From Oppiella nova (Eukaryota > Arthropoda > Arachnida > Sarcoptiformes > Oppiidae): a stretch of DNA of 30,447 bases. A program made the position numbers and the translations under genes. Of the stretch, positions 11,841 to 22,641 are shown piece after piece. Each line of letters begins with the position of its first letter. The first letter of the stretch is position 1. The notes under the pieces are model-generated. The model did no database searches. It saw only the letters and a list, made by a program, of their open reading frames with translations, and had not been told where the DNA came from. The stretch spans positions 1-30,447 of the forward strand of contig CAJPVJ010000249.1 of the NCBI GenBank assembly GCA_905397405.1. Reading direction: 5' to 3'.

Positions 11841-12575
11841 AAATCCTCAATAAGTTTAGACATATATTTCAAAAAACGTCTTCATTTCCATTCTTGTCTG
11901 CACTTGAATTGAAATTTTGAAATATGACAGCAATTTATTTCATAATTCAAGGCTTTCTCTCAAAAAAATAATGGTTTGTTTAGAAATATTAATAGACAAA
12001 TGAAAATGAGATCCAATTCTCGTGGAAAACTCATAGAAATTTAGACATAATTTTCTGGGACTCTAAATCAAAATGATTACAATTTAAGAAAACTAGACGT
12101 TTTGCGATAAAAGATAAATCTATTGGTTTTATTTAAACATTGCATTCTCACAACAAATATCAAACTTTCTGTGAGTCTCTCTCCAACTCGATTCACTCAT
12201 TGGACTCTAATTCTAATTCAATTGATAGCAAAAAGGAAAGATAATTAAAAAAAAGAGCAAAAGTGAAGAAAAATAAAGAAAAAAGTTCTGTTCGTTTCAA
12301 AAAAAAGTAGAGAAAAGATTTGTATTGAGATTAAAGGCATGGAAAAGAGTGAAACAAAAGTTAGTTTTCTGTATGAAGTAATCAATGGAATGTTGAGGCG
12401 GTCTATGCCTACAAAATGTCAATAAACTGGCGAATAAGTCAGTACTGGTCTTATTTCACTAACAAATCTCCACATTTTTCGTGCCAATGTCTTACATGTA
12501 TCAAGTGATGCACCGATCAATGGACAGTGTGTGGGGACAGGCATTAGATGTTTGGCCGTATTTTTGCATCCAATA
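11841..12575. repeat. Tandem duplication R2, copy 1 (735 bp)
   Basis: Directly abuts copy 2 at 12576-13289. The junction is at 12574-12576, where GCATCCAAT meets AAAATCCTC. Differences between the copies are a handful of substitutions and small indels. A 62-codon minus-strand frame at 12419-12607 crosses the junction, so that fused frame is a by-product of the duplication. It starts at TTG, with the first ATG three codons in. Confidence 0.93.
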
Positions 12576-13289
12576 AAATCCTCAATAAGTTTAGACATAT
12601 ATTTCAAAAAACGTCTTCATTTCCATTCTTGTCTGCACTTGAATTGAAATTTTGAAATATGACAGCAATTTATTTCATAATTCAAGGCTTTCTCTCAAAA
12701 AATAATGGTTTGTTTAGAAATATTAATAGACAAATGAAAATGAGATCCAATTCTCGTGGAAAACTCATAGAAATGTAGACATAATTTTCTGGGACTCTAA
12801 ATCAAAATGATTACAATTTAAGAAAACTAGACGTTTTGGTTAATGCGATAAAAGATAAATCTATTGGTTTTATTTAAACATTGCATTCTCACAACAAATA
12901 TCAAACTTTCTGTGAGTCTCTCATTGGACTCTAATTCTAATTCAATTGATAGCAAAAACGAAAGATAATTAAAAAAAGAGCAAAAGTGAAGAAAAATAAA
13001 GAAAAAAGTTCTGTTCGTTCAAAAAAAGTAGAGAAAAGATTTGTATTGAGATTAAAGGCATCGAAAAGAGTGAAACAAAAGTTAGTTTTCTGTATGAAGT
13101 AATCAATGGAATGTTGAGGCGGTCTATGCCTAGAAAATGTCAATAAACTGGCGAATAAGTCAGTCTTATTTCACTAACAAATCTCCACATTTTTCGTGCC
13201 AATGTCTTACATGTATCAAGTGATGCACCGATCAATGGACAGTGTGTGGGGACAGGCATTAGATGTTTGGCCGTATTTTTGCATCCAAT
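12576..13289. repeat. Tandem duplication R2, copy 2 (714 bp)
   Basis: Same orientation and order as copy 1, from AAATCCTCAATAAG to GCATCCAAT. It lacks a stretch of about 15 bases after GTGAGTCTCTC that copy 1 retains, and several bases near GTCAGT. High identity indicates recent origin. No transposon ends are seen. Confidence 0.93.
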
Positions 13290-13480
13290 CTTAAAGTGAA
13301 CACAGACTCTGACAGACAAACTGTCAATTTAACGAAATATAATGTTATTGTTAAGTTATTCTTATCGACTGCTTACTATGTGTATACGTAGGTTATGGGG
13401 TATGGTAGAGTAGTAAGTTCATTCGTAAGTAACGTAATTTGCAACGGAAGTAAAGAGAGAGTGCGTGAGTGATAATGGGC

Positions 13481-13964
13481 ACACTTTCATCACAACTATT
13501 AATACAAAAGCTTTGCTTTTAAAACATAAAACTATCGAAATTCTGGTGAACGGGTTGTACTTTGTTTGAGACAATCGTTTAAATATATTGTAATATATAA
13601 ATGCATCACAAATACATTACCGAATAATAGACAAGAATTGCATTTTTCTAACTCAACAACAATTAAGAGGGGATTCAATTGAATATAACTCTGAAATATT
13701 CATATAATTACTAAACAGGAATGAGTGGTAAATGTGTGGACAATAATTGCTCACGAAGTGTTAAGTTTGAGTTTTGAATTCATTTAGAGTGTAGGACTCA
13801 TTGGTGGTAGTGTTGGGCCAGTGGTCAGGCCTGGTGTGGACTGACATGTTGTCACTCGTGTTGAATTGAGAGATGCATTTATGTTGTTATGGAAACATTG
13901 AGCACATTTTGACAGCTCTTCGACCCTTTCTCTGACATAATTACAAACGTTTGCAGAGTTATAG
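13481..13964. repeat. Direct repeat R3, copy 1 (484 bp)
   Basis: Recurs at 14095-14588 with an offset of 614. Its minus strand has an open segment (about 42 codons, shared by both copies) that reads somewhat like protein, with Cys-Asn-Tyr-Val-Arg near its start. The flanks of that segment differ between copies, so no complete gene is implied. Confidence 0.92.
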
Positions 13965-14094
13965 AATTCAATAAGAATAGCTGACGAATGATACACATAT
14001 GCATCCAATACCCCATACCATCTCATCATTCAAGTAAGCATTCATTGCATTAAACGTTGCCTTCATTTCTCTCTCACGCACTCACTATTACCAC

Positions 14095-14588
14095 ACACTT
14101 TCATCACAACTATTAATACAAAAGCTTTGCTTTTAAAACATAAAACTATTGAAATTCTGGCGAACGGGTTGTACTTTGTTTGAAACAATCGTTTAAATAT
14201 ATTGTAATATATAAATACATCACAAATATATTACCGAATAATAGACAAGAATTGCATTTTTCTAACTCAACAACAATTAAGAGGGGATTAAATTGAATAT
14301 AACTCTGAAATATTCATATAATTACTAAACAGGAATGAGTGGTGAATGTGTGGACAATAATTGCTCACGAAGTGTTAAGTTTGAGTTTTGAATTCATTTG
14401 GAGTGTAGGACTCATTGGTGGTAGTGTTGGGCCAGTGGTCAGGCCTGGTCTGGTCTGGTGGGGACTGACATGTTGTCACTCGTGTTGAATTGAGAGATGC
14501 ATTTATGTTGTTATGGAAACATTGAGCACATTTTGACAGCTCTTCGACCCTTTCTCTGACATAATTACAAACGTTTGCAGAGTTATAG
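14095..14588. repeat. Direct repeat R3, copy 2 (494 bp)
   Basis: Second copy of 13481-13964 after a 130-bp unique spacer. The main length difference is an extra CTGGT-type expansion near 14445-14460. Only scattered substitutions separate the copies. Confidence 0.92.
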
Positions 14589-14929
14589 TTAGAGTCTTGT
14601 GTCCGATCGGCCATTACTTTATGGCTGGCCTATGGATGGGCTCAATAGCGTATAGCCTGTACTGCCTGTGCCTGTGCTTAATGTTGTGACTATAATGTTA
14701 AGAAATACTAAAGTTATATTAGATATACTTTATATAAGTTATATATCTGGGGAATGGTATGCAATGTGTGCGAACTCAGCAAAAATGATATAAGACTCGA
14801 TCGATCACATCATTCGCCATAAACTTCGCAATTAATGTCAAAAAGTTATTTCAAATGCAATAAAAGTTAATTTAGTTTTAACACAAAACTCGTGGAAATT
14901 AGAAAAATCAAATCAAATTTTCATTACAT
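14589..14929. other. Non-coding spacer
   Basis: No open frame of note. CCTGT/GCCTG words repeat near 14655-14680. Confidence 0.4.
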
Positions 14930-15660
14930 TCCATAAAATGAATTCAATTCTCTGTTTTCAATATAATTTTCAAATAAATATAACAAATAAATAATTTATT
15001 AATAATAAAAAATTTAATCAAATCAAAATTATATACAAAATAAATATAAAATATAAAAACTAAGTTTATAATTATTTTTACTAATTAAATAAAATCATAA
15101 TGATAAATAATAATATTTACAAATGAATGAAATATATTCTTGTTTGTGTGTTTAAAATCTTATGACATTTGATATATAAAAAACTTTACAAATTATGTGC
15201 AAAACAAAAATAATTGCAGAAAATATTTATAATACTTTAATTAATTAATATATTAAAAATTCAATTTCTTATATGAATCGATTTTTTGTATAAATAATAA
15301 TTATATTCTCATATATAATACTAAAATTGCTGAACGACTTATAAATGAAAAATGACTTTTGACAGAATATATGGTCATAAAACTAAATTAAATATTCAAA
15401 ATAAACAAATGTCAAATGACTGGCTGCTAAGTGTTTCACAATATAATTATACTTTGGTTTAAAAAATAAAAAACTAATTTATTTTAACGATTATAAGAAA
15501 TTTGTTATTATTTTATACAATAAGACTAGAAAATATATAATATGTATAAAACTGTTTTATGAAAAATAAATTTATTTAAATAATAATGAGAAAAAATGTA
15601 TTAAATTTGATTTTGAATCAATAATAATAATAATAAATTTCATATAACTTAATATAGAAC
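14930..15660. other. Extremely AT-rich block
   Basis: By eye only about one base in ten is G or C over most of this interval, lower than anywhere else in the window, with an (ATA)n run at about 15619-15635. No reading frames. Such blocks can act as scaffold-attachment or easily unwound regions, but nothing here proves that. Confidence 0.6.
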
Positions 15661-16793
15661 TCATATTTGTATAACACATGCATATTGTGTGGGCGCTAAC
15701 TCTCAGTGTTTAACAAAACCGATGGACACATACTATACTATTCATGCAAAATATGGTCTCTTTCTATATATTAATAAAAAATCATTTCATTTTCTTTTCA
15801 TAATTTTTGCGAAATGGGATTTCGATGAAACAAAACGAGCAAAAAATAATAAATAAATATTTCATTATTAATGTGTTTATATATTTTTGTGAAGTTTGCG
15901 TTTTTTGTCCAAAAAATAGGTTTTTGAAGGGCCGACAGTGCGATAGGGTGTGTCTCAAGCCATAATTTATCTCTCAAAAAATGTTAGCAATTGTTACAGT
16001 GTTTTGTATAAACGAATAGATGTGTAAAAATTGTAAGAAAGTAAGTAAGGGGTCGAACCAATGCTGCCCTCAGCTTAACTATTATTGATTTTTTGATGGA
16101 CACCTAGTTTTAGCAAAAACTCATCCAATGTCCACCATTTGCCACCATTTATAAGTTTTTAAGATTTGCATTTATGAATTTGAGAAGCGTGTTTGATGAT
16201 TTAGATAATGGATAGAGATTAATAAGTTTTAAACAATAATTTCAAACTTTAAAGCGATTGAAACAGTAGTGTATTTTTGTGTATTAGAGAGAATGAACGG
16301 ATAGGAAGACTATTTTAGAGAAATGTGAAATCTTATGGAAAATCTATTTAAATGTATAAAATAAGCAGATATTGAGGAGTGGGTGGTAGTGACCAGCGCT
16401 GGCAACAGAGGCAATGGTAATAGTGATAGAGTGGAGAAGTGTTGGTAACAGTAGTTGAGAACAAATAGACATTTATTTATAGAAGTTTGGGTTGAATTGA
16501 TGAAGAGATGGTACGCTTTGGGCTGTTTATCATTTGCAAAAAATACAACTCATATATATATTTCTATATATTTTCATGTTTTTCATGTTTAATACACGAA
16601 GAATAGGAGATCCAATAATTGGGGGGAAAAAGGAGAGAAAAGCAGAGAAAAGCAGAGACCAAGTGATGGCTCGACATTATTTATGACCCAATTTAGAGCC
16701 AACAGAATAGCGAGCATTAAGTGTGTGTTGTGTTGGAGTAGAGCTAAGCATAACATAACGCGATTTGAAATAAACGCGATCCAGAGTTAGATG
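15661..16793. other. Non-coding spacer
   Basis: No coding frame or RNA gene identified. A minus-strand GGTTCGACCCC near 16050-16060 matches the tRNA B box, but no cloverleaf can be drawn around it. AGAGAAAAGC is repeated near 16635-16655. Confidence 0.5.
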
Positions 16794-16979
16794 TTAGATG
16801 AGCCGCACCGGGAGGAGGAACGGCAGGAAATATTCTCTAAAAGCAGACAAGCGTTCGGCTATTATGTGTGTAATAATTTTTTTGACAAAAGCACATAATT
16901 CTCCAAAAAGAGTTTCTCTATTGTCTGTACAGTCGATGGCATTAACAGTTCCAACACATCCAACCAACACATACTCTCT
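16794..16979 (-). other. Coding-like minus-strand stretch without ATG
   Basis: About 61 open codons ending in TAA at 16796-16794. Most of it lies in repeat unit A and continues through the unit's left edge into unique sequence, so this copy is probably the ancestral one. The translation is varied and non-repetitive, but no in-frame ATG exists and the family is not recognised. The same segment is repeated inside copies B and C. Confidence 0.15.
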
Positions 16980-16991
16980 CACACTCTCTCA
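16864..16991. repeat. Nested repeat R4, partial copy A (128 bp)
   Basis: Begins ATGTGTGTAATAAT and is followed head-to-tail by the same sequence at 16992. It matches the first about 128 bases of the larger units B and C. Confidence 0.93.
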
Positions 16992-17664
16992 ATGTGTGTA
17001 ATAATTTTTTTGACAAAAGCACATAATTCTCCAAAAAGAGTTTCTCTATTGTCTGTACAGTCGATGGCATTAACAGTTCCAACACATCCAACCAACACAT
17101 ACTCTCTCACACTCTCTCACACTCTCCTCCTATTCATAGTTCTCATGTCTGGCCATCTCTGGCATCGCTATGACAGCAATAATTCTATCAAAAAAGTTGT
17201 CATTATTTAACTTATACTCCAATTGTATTAAAATTGATTCCAACTCTTGTTCAGAGAGTTTCCCTGATTTGAAAAAATTTATTCCCTGTCCAGTAGTGGT
17301 GTTTGGCTTATTGTGCGGAGAGTACATTGCAATGAAAATAAGGGGAACAGTAGTGGCGAGTAGTGAGTGTCTGTCTGTGAGCTACTATACAGGCAAACAA
17401 GTGAGTGACTGCCAGAGAAAACATTTGAGCATTAAATGTCAGCAATGAGTCTTGTTTTTGCTCTCTTAATGACCACTATTTAGATTCCGACCAACTTTTA
17501 CATTACAAAAACCCTAACAAACACTGTCTGTAGACTCGCAACGAGTGTTAGCATTGGCTCTGAAATCAATTTAATATAAACGCTAAATCTCCTCAAAAAA
17601 CATTTCTCTGATCTCATAAAATTTCACTCTCTTTTATATAACAGTTAGAGTCAACCGATATTAC
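16992..17664. repeat. Tandem duplication R4, copy B (673 bp)
   Basis: Full unit from ATGTGTGTAATAAT to CCGATATTAC, directly followed by copy C. It contains on the minus strand a TATATAAAAG (17640-17631) and the ATG-initiated frame at 17130-17327. Confidence 0.93.
17130..17327 (-). CDS. Possible small ORF, 65 aa, within duplication copy B
   Basis: Starts at a true ATG (17327-17325) and ends in TAG (17132-17130). The translation has a polar Asn/Thr-rich N-terminus, then an acidic-hydrophobic stretch (LSEQELESILIQLEY, about residues 24-38) that could form an amphipathic helix. A TATATAAAAG on the same strand lies about 305 bases upstream. I do not recognise the family. The frame's partner in copy C is cut short (see next entry), so at most one copy would be active. 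Codon use looks plausible, but the length is short and a plus-strand frame covers the same interval. Confidence 0.22.
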   Translation of the reverse strand: MYSPHNKPNTTTGQGINFFKSGKLSEQELESILIQLEYKLNNDNFFDRIIAVIAMPEMARHENYE

Positions 17665-18344
17665 ATGTGTGTAATAATTTTTTTGACAAAAGCACATAAT
17701 TCTCCAAAAAGAGTTTCTCTATTGTCTGTACAGTCGATGGCATTAACAGTTCCAACACATCCAACCAACACATACTCTCTCACACTCTCTCATACTCTCT
17801 CACACTCTCTCACACTCTCCTCCTATTCATAGTTCTCATGTCTGGCCATCTCTGGCATCGCTATGACAGCAATAATTCTATCAAAAAAGTTGTCATTATT
17901 TAACTTATACTCCAATTGTATTAAAATTGATTCCAACTCTTGTTCAGAGAGTTTCCCTCATTTGAAAAAATTTATTCCCTGTCCAGTAGTGGTGTTTGGC
18001 TTATTGTGCGGAGAGTACATTGCAATCAAAGTAAGGGGAACAGTAGTCTGTCTGTGAGCGGCTACTATACAGGCAAACAAGTGAGTGACTGCCATCGAAA
18101 ACATTTGAGCATTAAATGTCAGCAATGAGTCTTGTTTTTGCTCTCTTAATGACCACTATTTAGATTCCGACCAACTTTTACATTACAAAAACCCTAACAA
18201 ACACTGTCTGTAGACTTGCAACGAGTGTTAGCATTGGCTCTGAAATCAATTTAATATAAACGCTAAATCTCCTCAAAAAACATTTCTCTGATCTCATAAA
18301 ATTTCACTCTCTTTTATATAACAGTTAGAGTCAACCGATATTAC
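17665..18344. repeat. Tandem duplication R4, copy C (680 bp)
   Basis: Nearly identical to copy B. It has an expanded CACTCTCT microsatellite near 17777-17818 and lacks a GTGGCGAGTAGTGA-type stretch that B carries near 17352. The right edge is at the same CCGATATTAC, followed by new sequence with a plus-strand TATA box. Confidence 0.93.
17840..18020 (-). pseudogene. Copy-C counterpart of the 65-aa ORF, interrupted
   Basis: The ATG at 18020-18018 is conserved and the first 20 codons match copy B, but a Ser codon (TCA) in B is TGA here at 17960-17958. The rest of the frame is still recognisable beyond it. If copy B encodes a protein, this is its broken duplicate. If not, it is neutral sequence. 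Confidence 0.25.
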
Positions 18345-18352
18345 TATAAAAG
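18311..18352. promoter_or_regulatory. Divergent pair of TATA boxes
   Basis: TATATAAAAG reads on the minus strand at 18320-18311, inside repeat copy C. TATAAAAG reads on the plus strand at 18345-18352, just outside it, with 24 bases between. Minus-strand transcription would run into copy C toward its interrupted frame. Plus-strand transcription enters sequence with no long ORF. Confidence 0.3.
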
Positions 18353-19435
18353 CCTTCACGAGAGTCTCACTTCAACTCTCATTTACTTAAGACATTTGAC
18401 TTAATTTTCTACTACTTATTCACAACAAAAGCTTTTATTTAATTTTATAAGAATTAAACCCAAAACCCGTCGCTCGAGACATGTTTTGACAGAAAATTTC
18501 TTTTTACAACTATTAATCGGAATTTAAATTTAAATTTATATAATTATAGGTAACGACATGTGTTTGATAAGAGACGTGAATAAAGGGAATCATGTTTTAA
18601 AAACACAAAACCACTCATTTCATAGCAATTATCTCACAAAAATCAAGGAATACACTGGTACTATATAACTAAAAAGTTTTGTTAACTAAAATGAGGTGTT
18701 ATTCACGTTTGCAAATAGAAAAAATGTTAATTTTGTTTTTTGCATAATTATTCTCATAGAGGACTAATTCAATTTTAATTCAAAAAATTAAATATTCTGT
18801 TTCCATAATAGGACACAAAATGAGTTTTTGTTGACTCATACGATAGTCAGATAAGAGAATATTCTGTTTCCAAAACAATTAAGTATTTAAAAATTCTCCC
18901 CTGAAGTAGAAAACTATATATTAATAATTCAAATAAAATTTAATAATTTAAATGAAAGCCTGAATATATAAATGATATATAATATGGTTTTGACAAAAAA
19001 GTGTCTATAGTTTGTTTTTGAAGTTTTTGTCATTTGAAGTTTGAATTAGTTTTTACTCTCTATAATGACGTAATAATAATTATGTAAAAATTTTTGTTAT
19101 TTTTTATTATGCAGTATTACTAAACTGTATAAATTTTTCGAAAATATCTCATTTTGCGTCCGAGTATTAAATCAACTTTTTTGACAGATTTTATCGTTTT
19201 TAAAACATGGGAACAAAAACACAGTGAAAATAGTTGGTCCGTAATGTCCAAAATGGGTCATAAATTGCTAAAACTTTTAAAGTGACTCATTCTCTGTATT
19301 ATTTTATTATTATTCCCCTGAACTCCTAAATTTTAAATATATATTGAAATATAAGAGAGATTTGGATATAAAAATAGAGTGAAATTATTGTAACGAATGC
19401 AAAGAACACTGAAAATGTGTGGACAGTCCGTATAA
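18353..19435. other. AT-rich non-coding stretch
   Basis: The longest plus-strand ATG frame I traced (from 18558) is about 36 codons. No RNA gene, transposon end or repeat unit is evident. Confidence 0.5.
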
Positions 19436-19468
19436 AGAGGAGAGAGAGAGAGAGAGAGGGAGAGAGAA

Positions 19469-19501
<33 letters not shown>
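19436..19501. repeat. Imperfect (GA)n tract, about 66 bp
   Basis: Mostly GA dinucleotides, interrupted by GGG, AAAG and GCGAG. On the minus strand it creates Ser-Leu repeats inside two spurious frames (19326-19628 and 19333-19593). Confidence 0.95.
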
Positions 19502-19504
<3 letters not shown>

Positions 19505-20649
19505 GGATGTAAAAACCTAAGAGTATATTGATATAAAAAACTAATAATATATGGCATTTGAGTGGAAAGTGGGAAAAGTAACCAATACTGCAATACTTGA
19601 ATGTTGTGCCCGAATAATAAACAGTCATTTCAACCCCTAAATGAATAAACAGTAGAGAACTGGAGAGAGACTAGTGTTGTGTTTGCCTTTAGAAACAAAA
19701 ATACTTTACAAAAACAAAACACAGTTTCTGTTGTGACATACAATGAAATACAATAAAATAGAGATACGAATGAAAGCCATAATTAATTAATGAGAGAAGA
19801 ATACATTAATTAATTGAGAAAATTATATCGATTTTTATAAATTAATAAAAACTAGTTTTATAGGCTTTAAAAACTTAATGAAAAAAGATATTCAACACTA
19901 ATCCTAAACGTATAGCGCATATAATGTGCAGATTATTGTAAATTCTGTCTGGTTTTACACATTGAAATATATGTTCACAACACTATTGCCTGCATATTTA
20001 AATGTGCATGTTTAAATGTTTACTTAGTCTGCAGTGGAGACCGGACTTGAAAACATGAAATGCAAACGACTCGTCGCATACTTTGCATAACAAAAGCCAA
20101 ATACTGTTCACTACTTTTTAGGCTTTTATAATGAATTACAGTCATTGTGTTGAGGAAACCCCCGAAACTCTAAAAAAGATCAATAAACTAAGTCTGCATT
20201 GAATGCCATAATAAATGAAAATAAAATTTTAAATATTGTAAAATTGTTCAAATGGTTTAAAATTTGGAAAATGAGCACAAAATGTGATTAAGTAAAGGGT
20301 CAAGGGCCATTAAGCAGTCAAAGTAGAGATTTTGAATTGTAGTCAATATGAATATGAATATTGGCGTATAAGTGAGAGAGTATTAAATAAATTGACCGCA
20401 ATATAGATATATAGTAATGTGGTATACAATAGATTTGAATGCGAAAGCACTGGAGAGACAGCAATCAATGCATAAGATATCGGTATTGGAGGCCAGTATT
20501 GAGTGTTTGATAAGGCGTTTGAATGGTAGTGAATGTGTTGATGGTTTGGTAGCACTTGAAAATCGATGACATATACGACTAACTTGTCTTCAAGTAAATA
20601 ATTGGCTCTAAATGTCTAAATGGTTTGATTTGGGCCTTACATACGGACT

Positions 20650-20653
<4 letters not shown>

Positions 20654-20682
<29 letters not shown>
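20654..20682. repeat. (AG)14 microsatellite
   Basis: Uninterrupted AG dinucleotides, followed by AAGC. Confidence 0.95.
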
Positions 20683-20686
<4 letters not shown>

Positions 20687-21282
20687 TATTGCCACCAAAA
20701 GACTAGAACTGTTGTAGGAATACATTAGACATTCATTCCCTTTATAACAGAGTATTGAATGGAAGGACACCTCAGCGTATGGCTAATAGATGTGTGTGAG
20801 TGGAGTGGGAGCGCATGAATGCCATCAGACAATACATGGATAAGTAGTGGATGTGAGGAAAGGGTGAATATGTGGTGATAATAGAGAATATATGCGAAAA
20901 TGGTCTCTCATTTAACTTATTAGCGATTGTTAAACATTAAGCACTTGAATACCACTGATGTGTTGTGTAGTGTTGTATGCCATGAGATATTTGTGACATA
21001 AATATAAAGCAAATATAATAGAGGTATGAATGGGTAGGCAATGAATAATTTGCAATCTATTACTATAGTATAGGCCGGCATTCGTTTCAATTAGTAATGA
21101 AATGGATTTATTTTAGAGGTCCATAACTGGCGTATGACTTGTATATAATTGCGAACATTTAATTACAATTAATATAAATGTAAGCTTTTATTGAAAAAAT
21201 TTTGGTAATCATTATAATGATGATGAGGTCTAAGTTTAGAGCTTAAGGTATGGATAGTATGAATAGCGGAGGCTCAGGCTGT

Positions 21283-21322
21283 TAGAGCACTGGTAGAGCA
21301 CTGGTAGAGCACTGGTAGAGCA
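21283..21322. repeat. 11-bp minisatellite (TAGAGCACTGG), three and a half copies
   Basis: Three perfect units followed by TAGAGCATTG. The GCACTGG core resembles the CACTGG/CCAGTG words common at 6-9 kb. Confidence 0.92.
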
Positions 21323-22233
21323 TTGCACTCGAGAATCAAATGATGAGAATTAGCAGCACTGAAGCAGTGATCAACTCTAATAGTGTTAGATATTAGCCCA
21401 TAGTATAGACCATTCGTATAGACGATGGAAACGCTGAGTAAAACACAACTACTTTTAGCTAAAACTGCGAGTAAAACACAAACGAATATAAAAAGAGAAG
21501 CAAAATAAAGGCTAAGGGGGCACACAATCCGTTCATTAATATATAATAGTAATACTGTACGAATCATCGGCATTATTACCGTCTTTTCTATATTAAATTA
21601 TTATAGTATAGTATATATTCTCTCTCATCCCATTCCGCAAATTCAAGTGGGAATAAATACTCCTTTTTATTTCCCAAATATATAATACAACTCTAAGTAT
21701 GTTTTTATAGTACAGTACAATAAAATAGTGAGTTCTCTATTTATCATATTTATCATTAACCGATCAATTAGTAAGACTCGTTCATTTTGATTAGCAATTT
21801 ATAATAATTATAATTATAATTCATATCATTGGACGACCGTTTCTTTTTATAATTCATTTGTGCATTCAATGTATCCATTCCTACAGTATATGATATATAC
21901 CATAAGAATTTCTGTTTGATTTTGGCTCAAAGAGAATGTTTTGAAATTATTTTGAAATTCAAACACAAAAACATTTGTATCAATAATATTATATATAATA
22001 AAATTTTTCTTTTTATAAGACTTTTTCTCATAAGAACTCTATTTTTATCTTATTTTTGTTGTATTCAAGAGTGAATTCACTGCTAAAGAGATTAAATATA
22101 AATTCTATAAATATTTTCAAATGTAGTTTTGATTTTCAACAATCTCTTTAACAGTGAGAATGAATTTAAATAATAAAATAAATTACAATTTAAGCCACGT
22201 TTGGGTTATTTTGAGGTGTATTTGCTTTTTTGT

Positions 22234-22641
22234 TTATAAGAAACATGTTTTGTATGAAAAGCTAAAAAAGAGCGAATTTGTCGGTCGATTCCTACCTTTC
22301 GTTGAACACAAATATATTTTGAAAAAGTTATAAATAATTTCTTTCGTCTTATCTGTTGTGTTGAGCAAATGGTTTGTAGTCTTCGGGAAACCAATTACTG
22401 ACTTCACAGACGTCTTCCACAAAGCGTCGTCTCTATGTGTTGTGTAAGCTTTGGGTCCCAAACGAAGAAACGCTGACGTTTTGACGGTTGAGTCGAATGG
22501 AAAGGTAGGCCGAGGACGAAACGAACCAAACAAATGCAGCAAAAGATAGATTTGTGGGGAGTATTGAGGCGTTTGTCTTAAAGGGTTGGGCGAAGAGTGA
22601 GAGTTAAGTGGAAATAAATGAACAGTTCTTTTGAGACACAG
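22234..22641 (-). other. Coding-like open stretch with a CpG-rich core, no ATG
   Basis: The minus-strand frame is open for 136 codons, from after TAA at 22644-22642 to 22234. No in-frame ATG occurs, so it could only be an internal exon. The section 22411-22523 carries 11 CpG dinucleotides in about 113 bases, unlike the AT-rich flanks, and includes two TGACG half-sites three bases apart (22474-22478 and 22482-22486) of the ATF/CREB type. It is therefore either an internal exon of an unknown gene or a regulatory patch. I recognise no domain in the translation. Confidence 0.2.

Larger units (their letters stand above)
19502..22233. other. Long non-coding stretch with microsatellites
   Basis: Apart from (AG)n at 20654-20682 and the 11-bp minisatellite at 21283-21322, I see only AT-rich sequence. 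Frames at 20343-20555 and 21274-21573 (minus) are not protein-like, and the latter includes the translated minisatellite. Confidence 0.5.

Noticed and set aside
12419-12607. 62-codon minus-strand frame
   Set aside because: It spans the junction between the two R2 copies and starts at TTG, so it is created by the duplication. Part of it may be coding-like, but nothing is recognised.
16045-16065. tRNA B-box match (GGTTCGACCCC) on the minus strand
   Set aside because: The T-arm stem does not pair, no proper A box is found at the right distance, and no acceptor or anticodon stem can be drawn.
16864-18344. R4 and the other direct repeats as terminal repeats of an LTR element
   Set aside because: Copies abut or are separated by short unique spacers with no gag/pol-like coding, primer-binding site or target-site duplication. 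Tandem duplication explains them better.
19326-19628. Minus-strand frames with long Ser-Leu repeats
   Set aside because: The repeats come from the (GA)n microsatellite at 19436-19501. The flanks are not protein-like.
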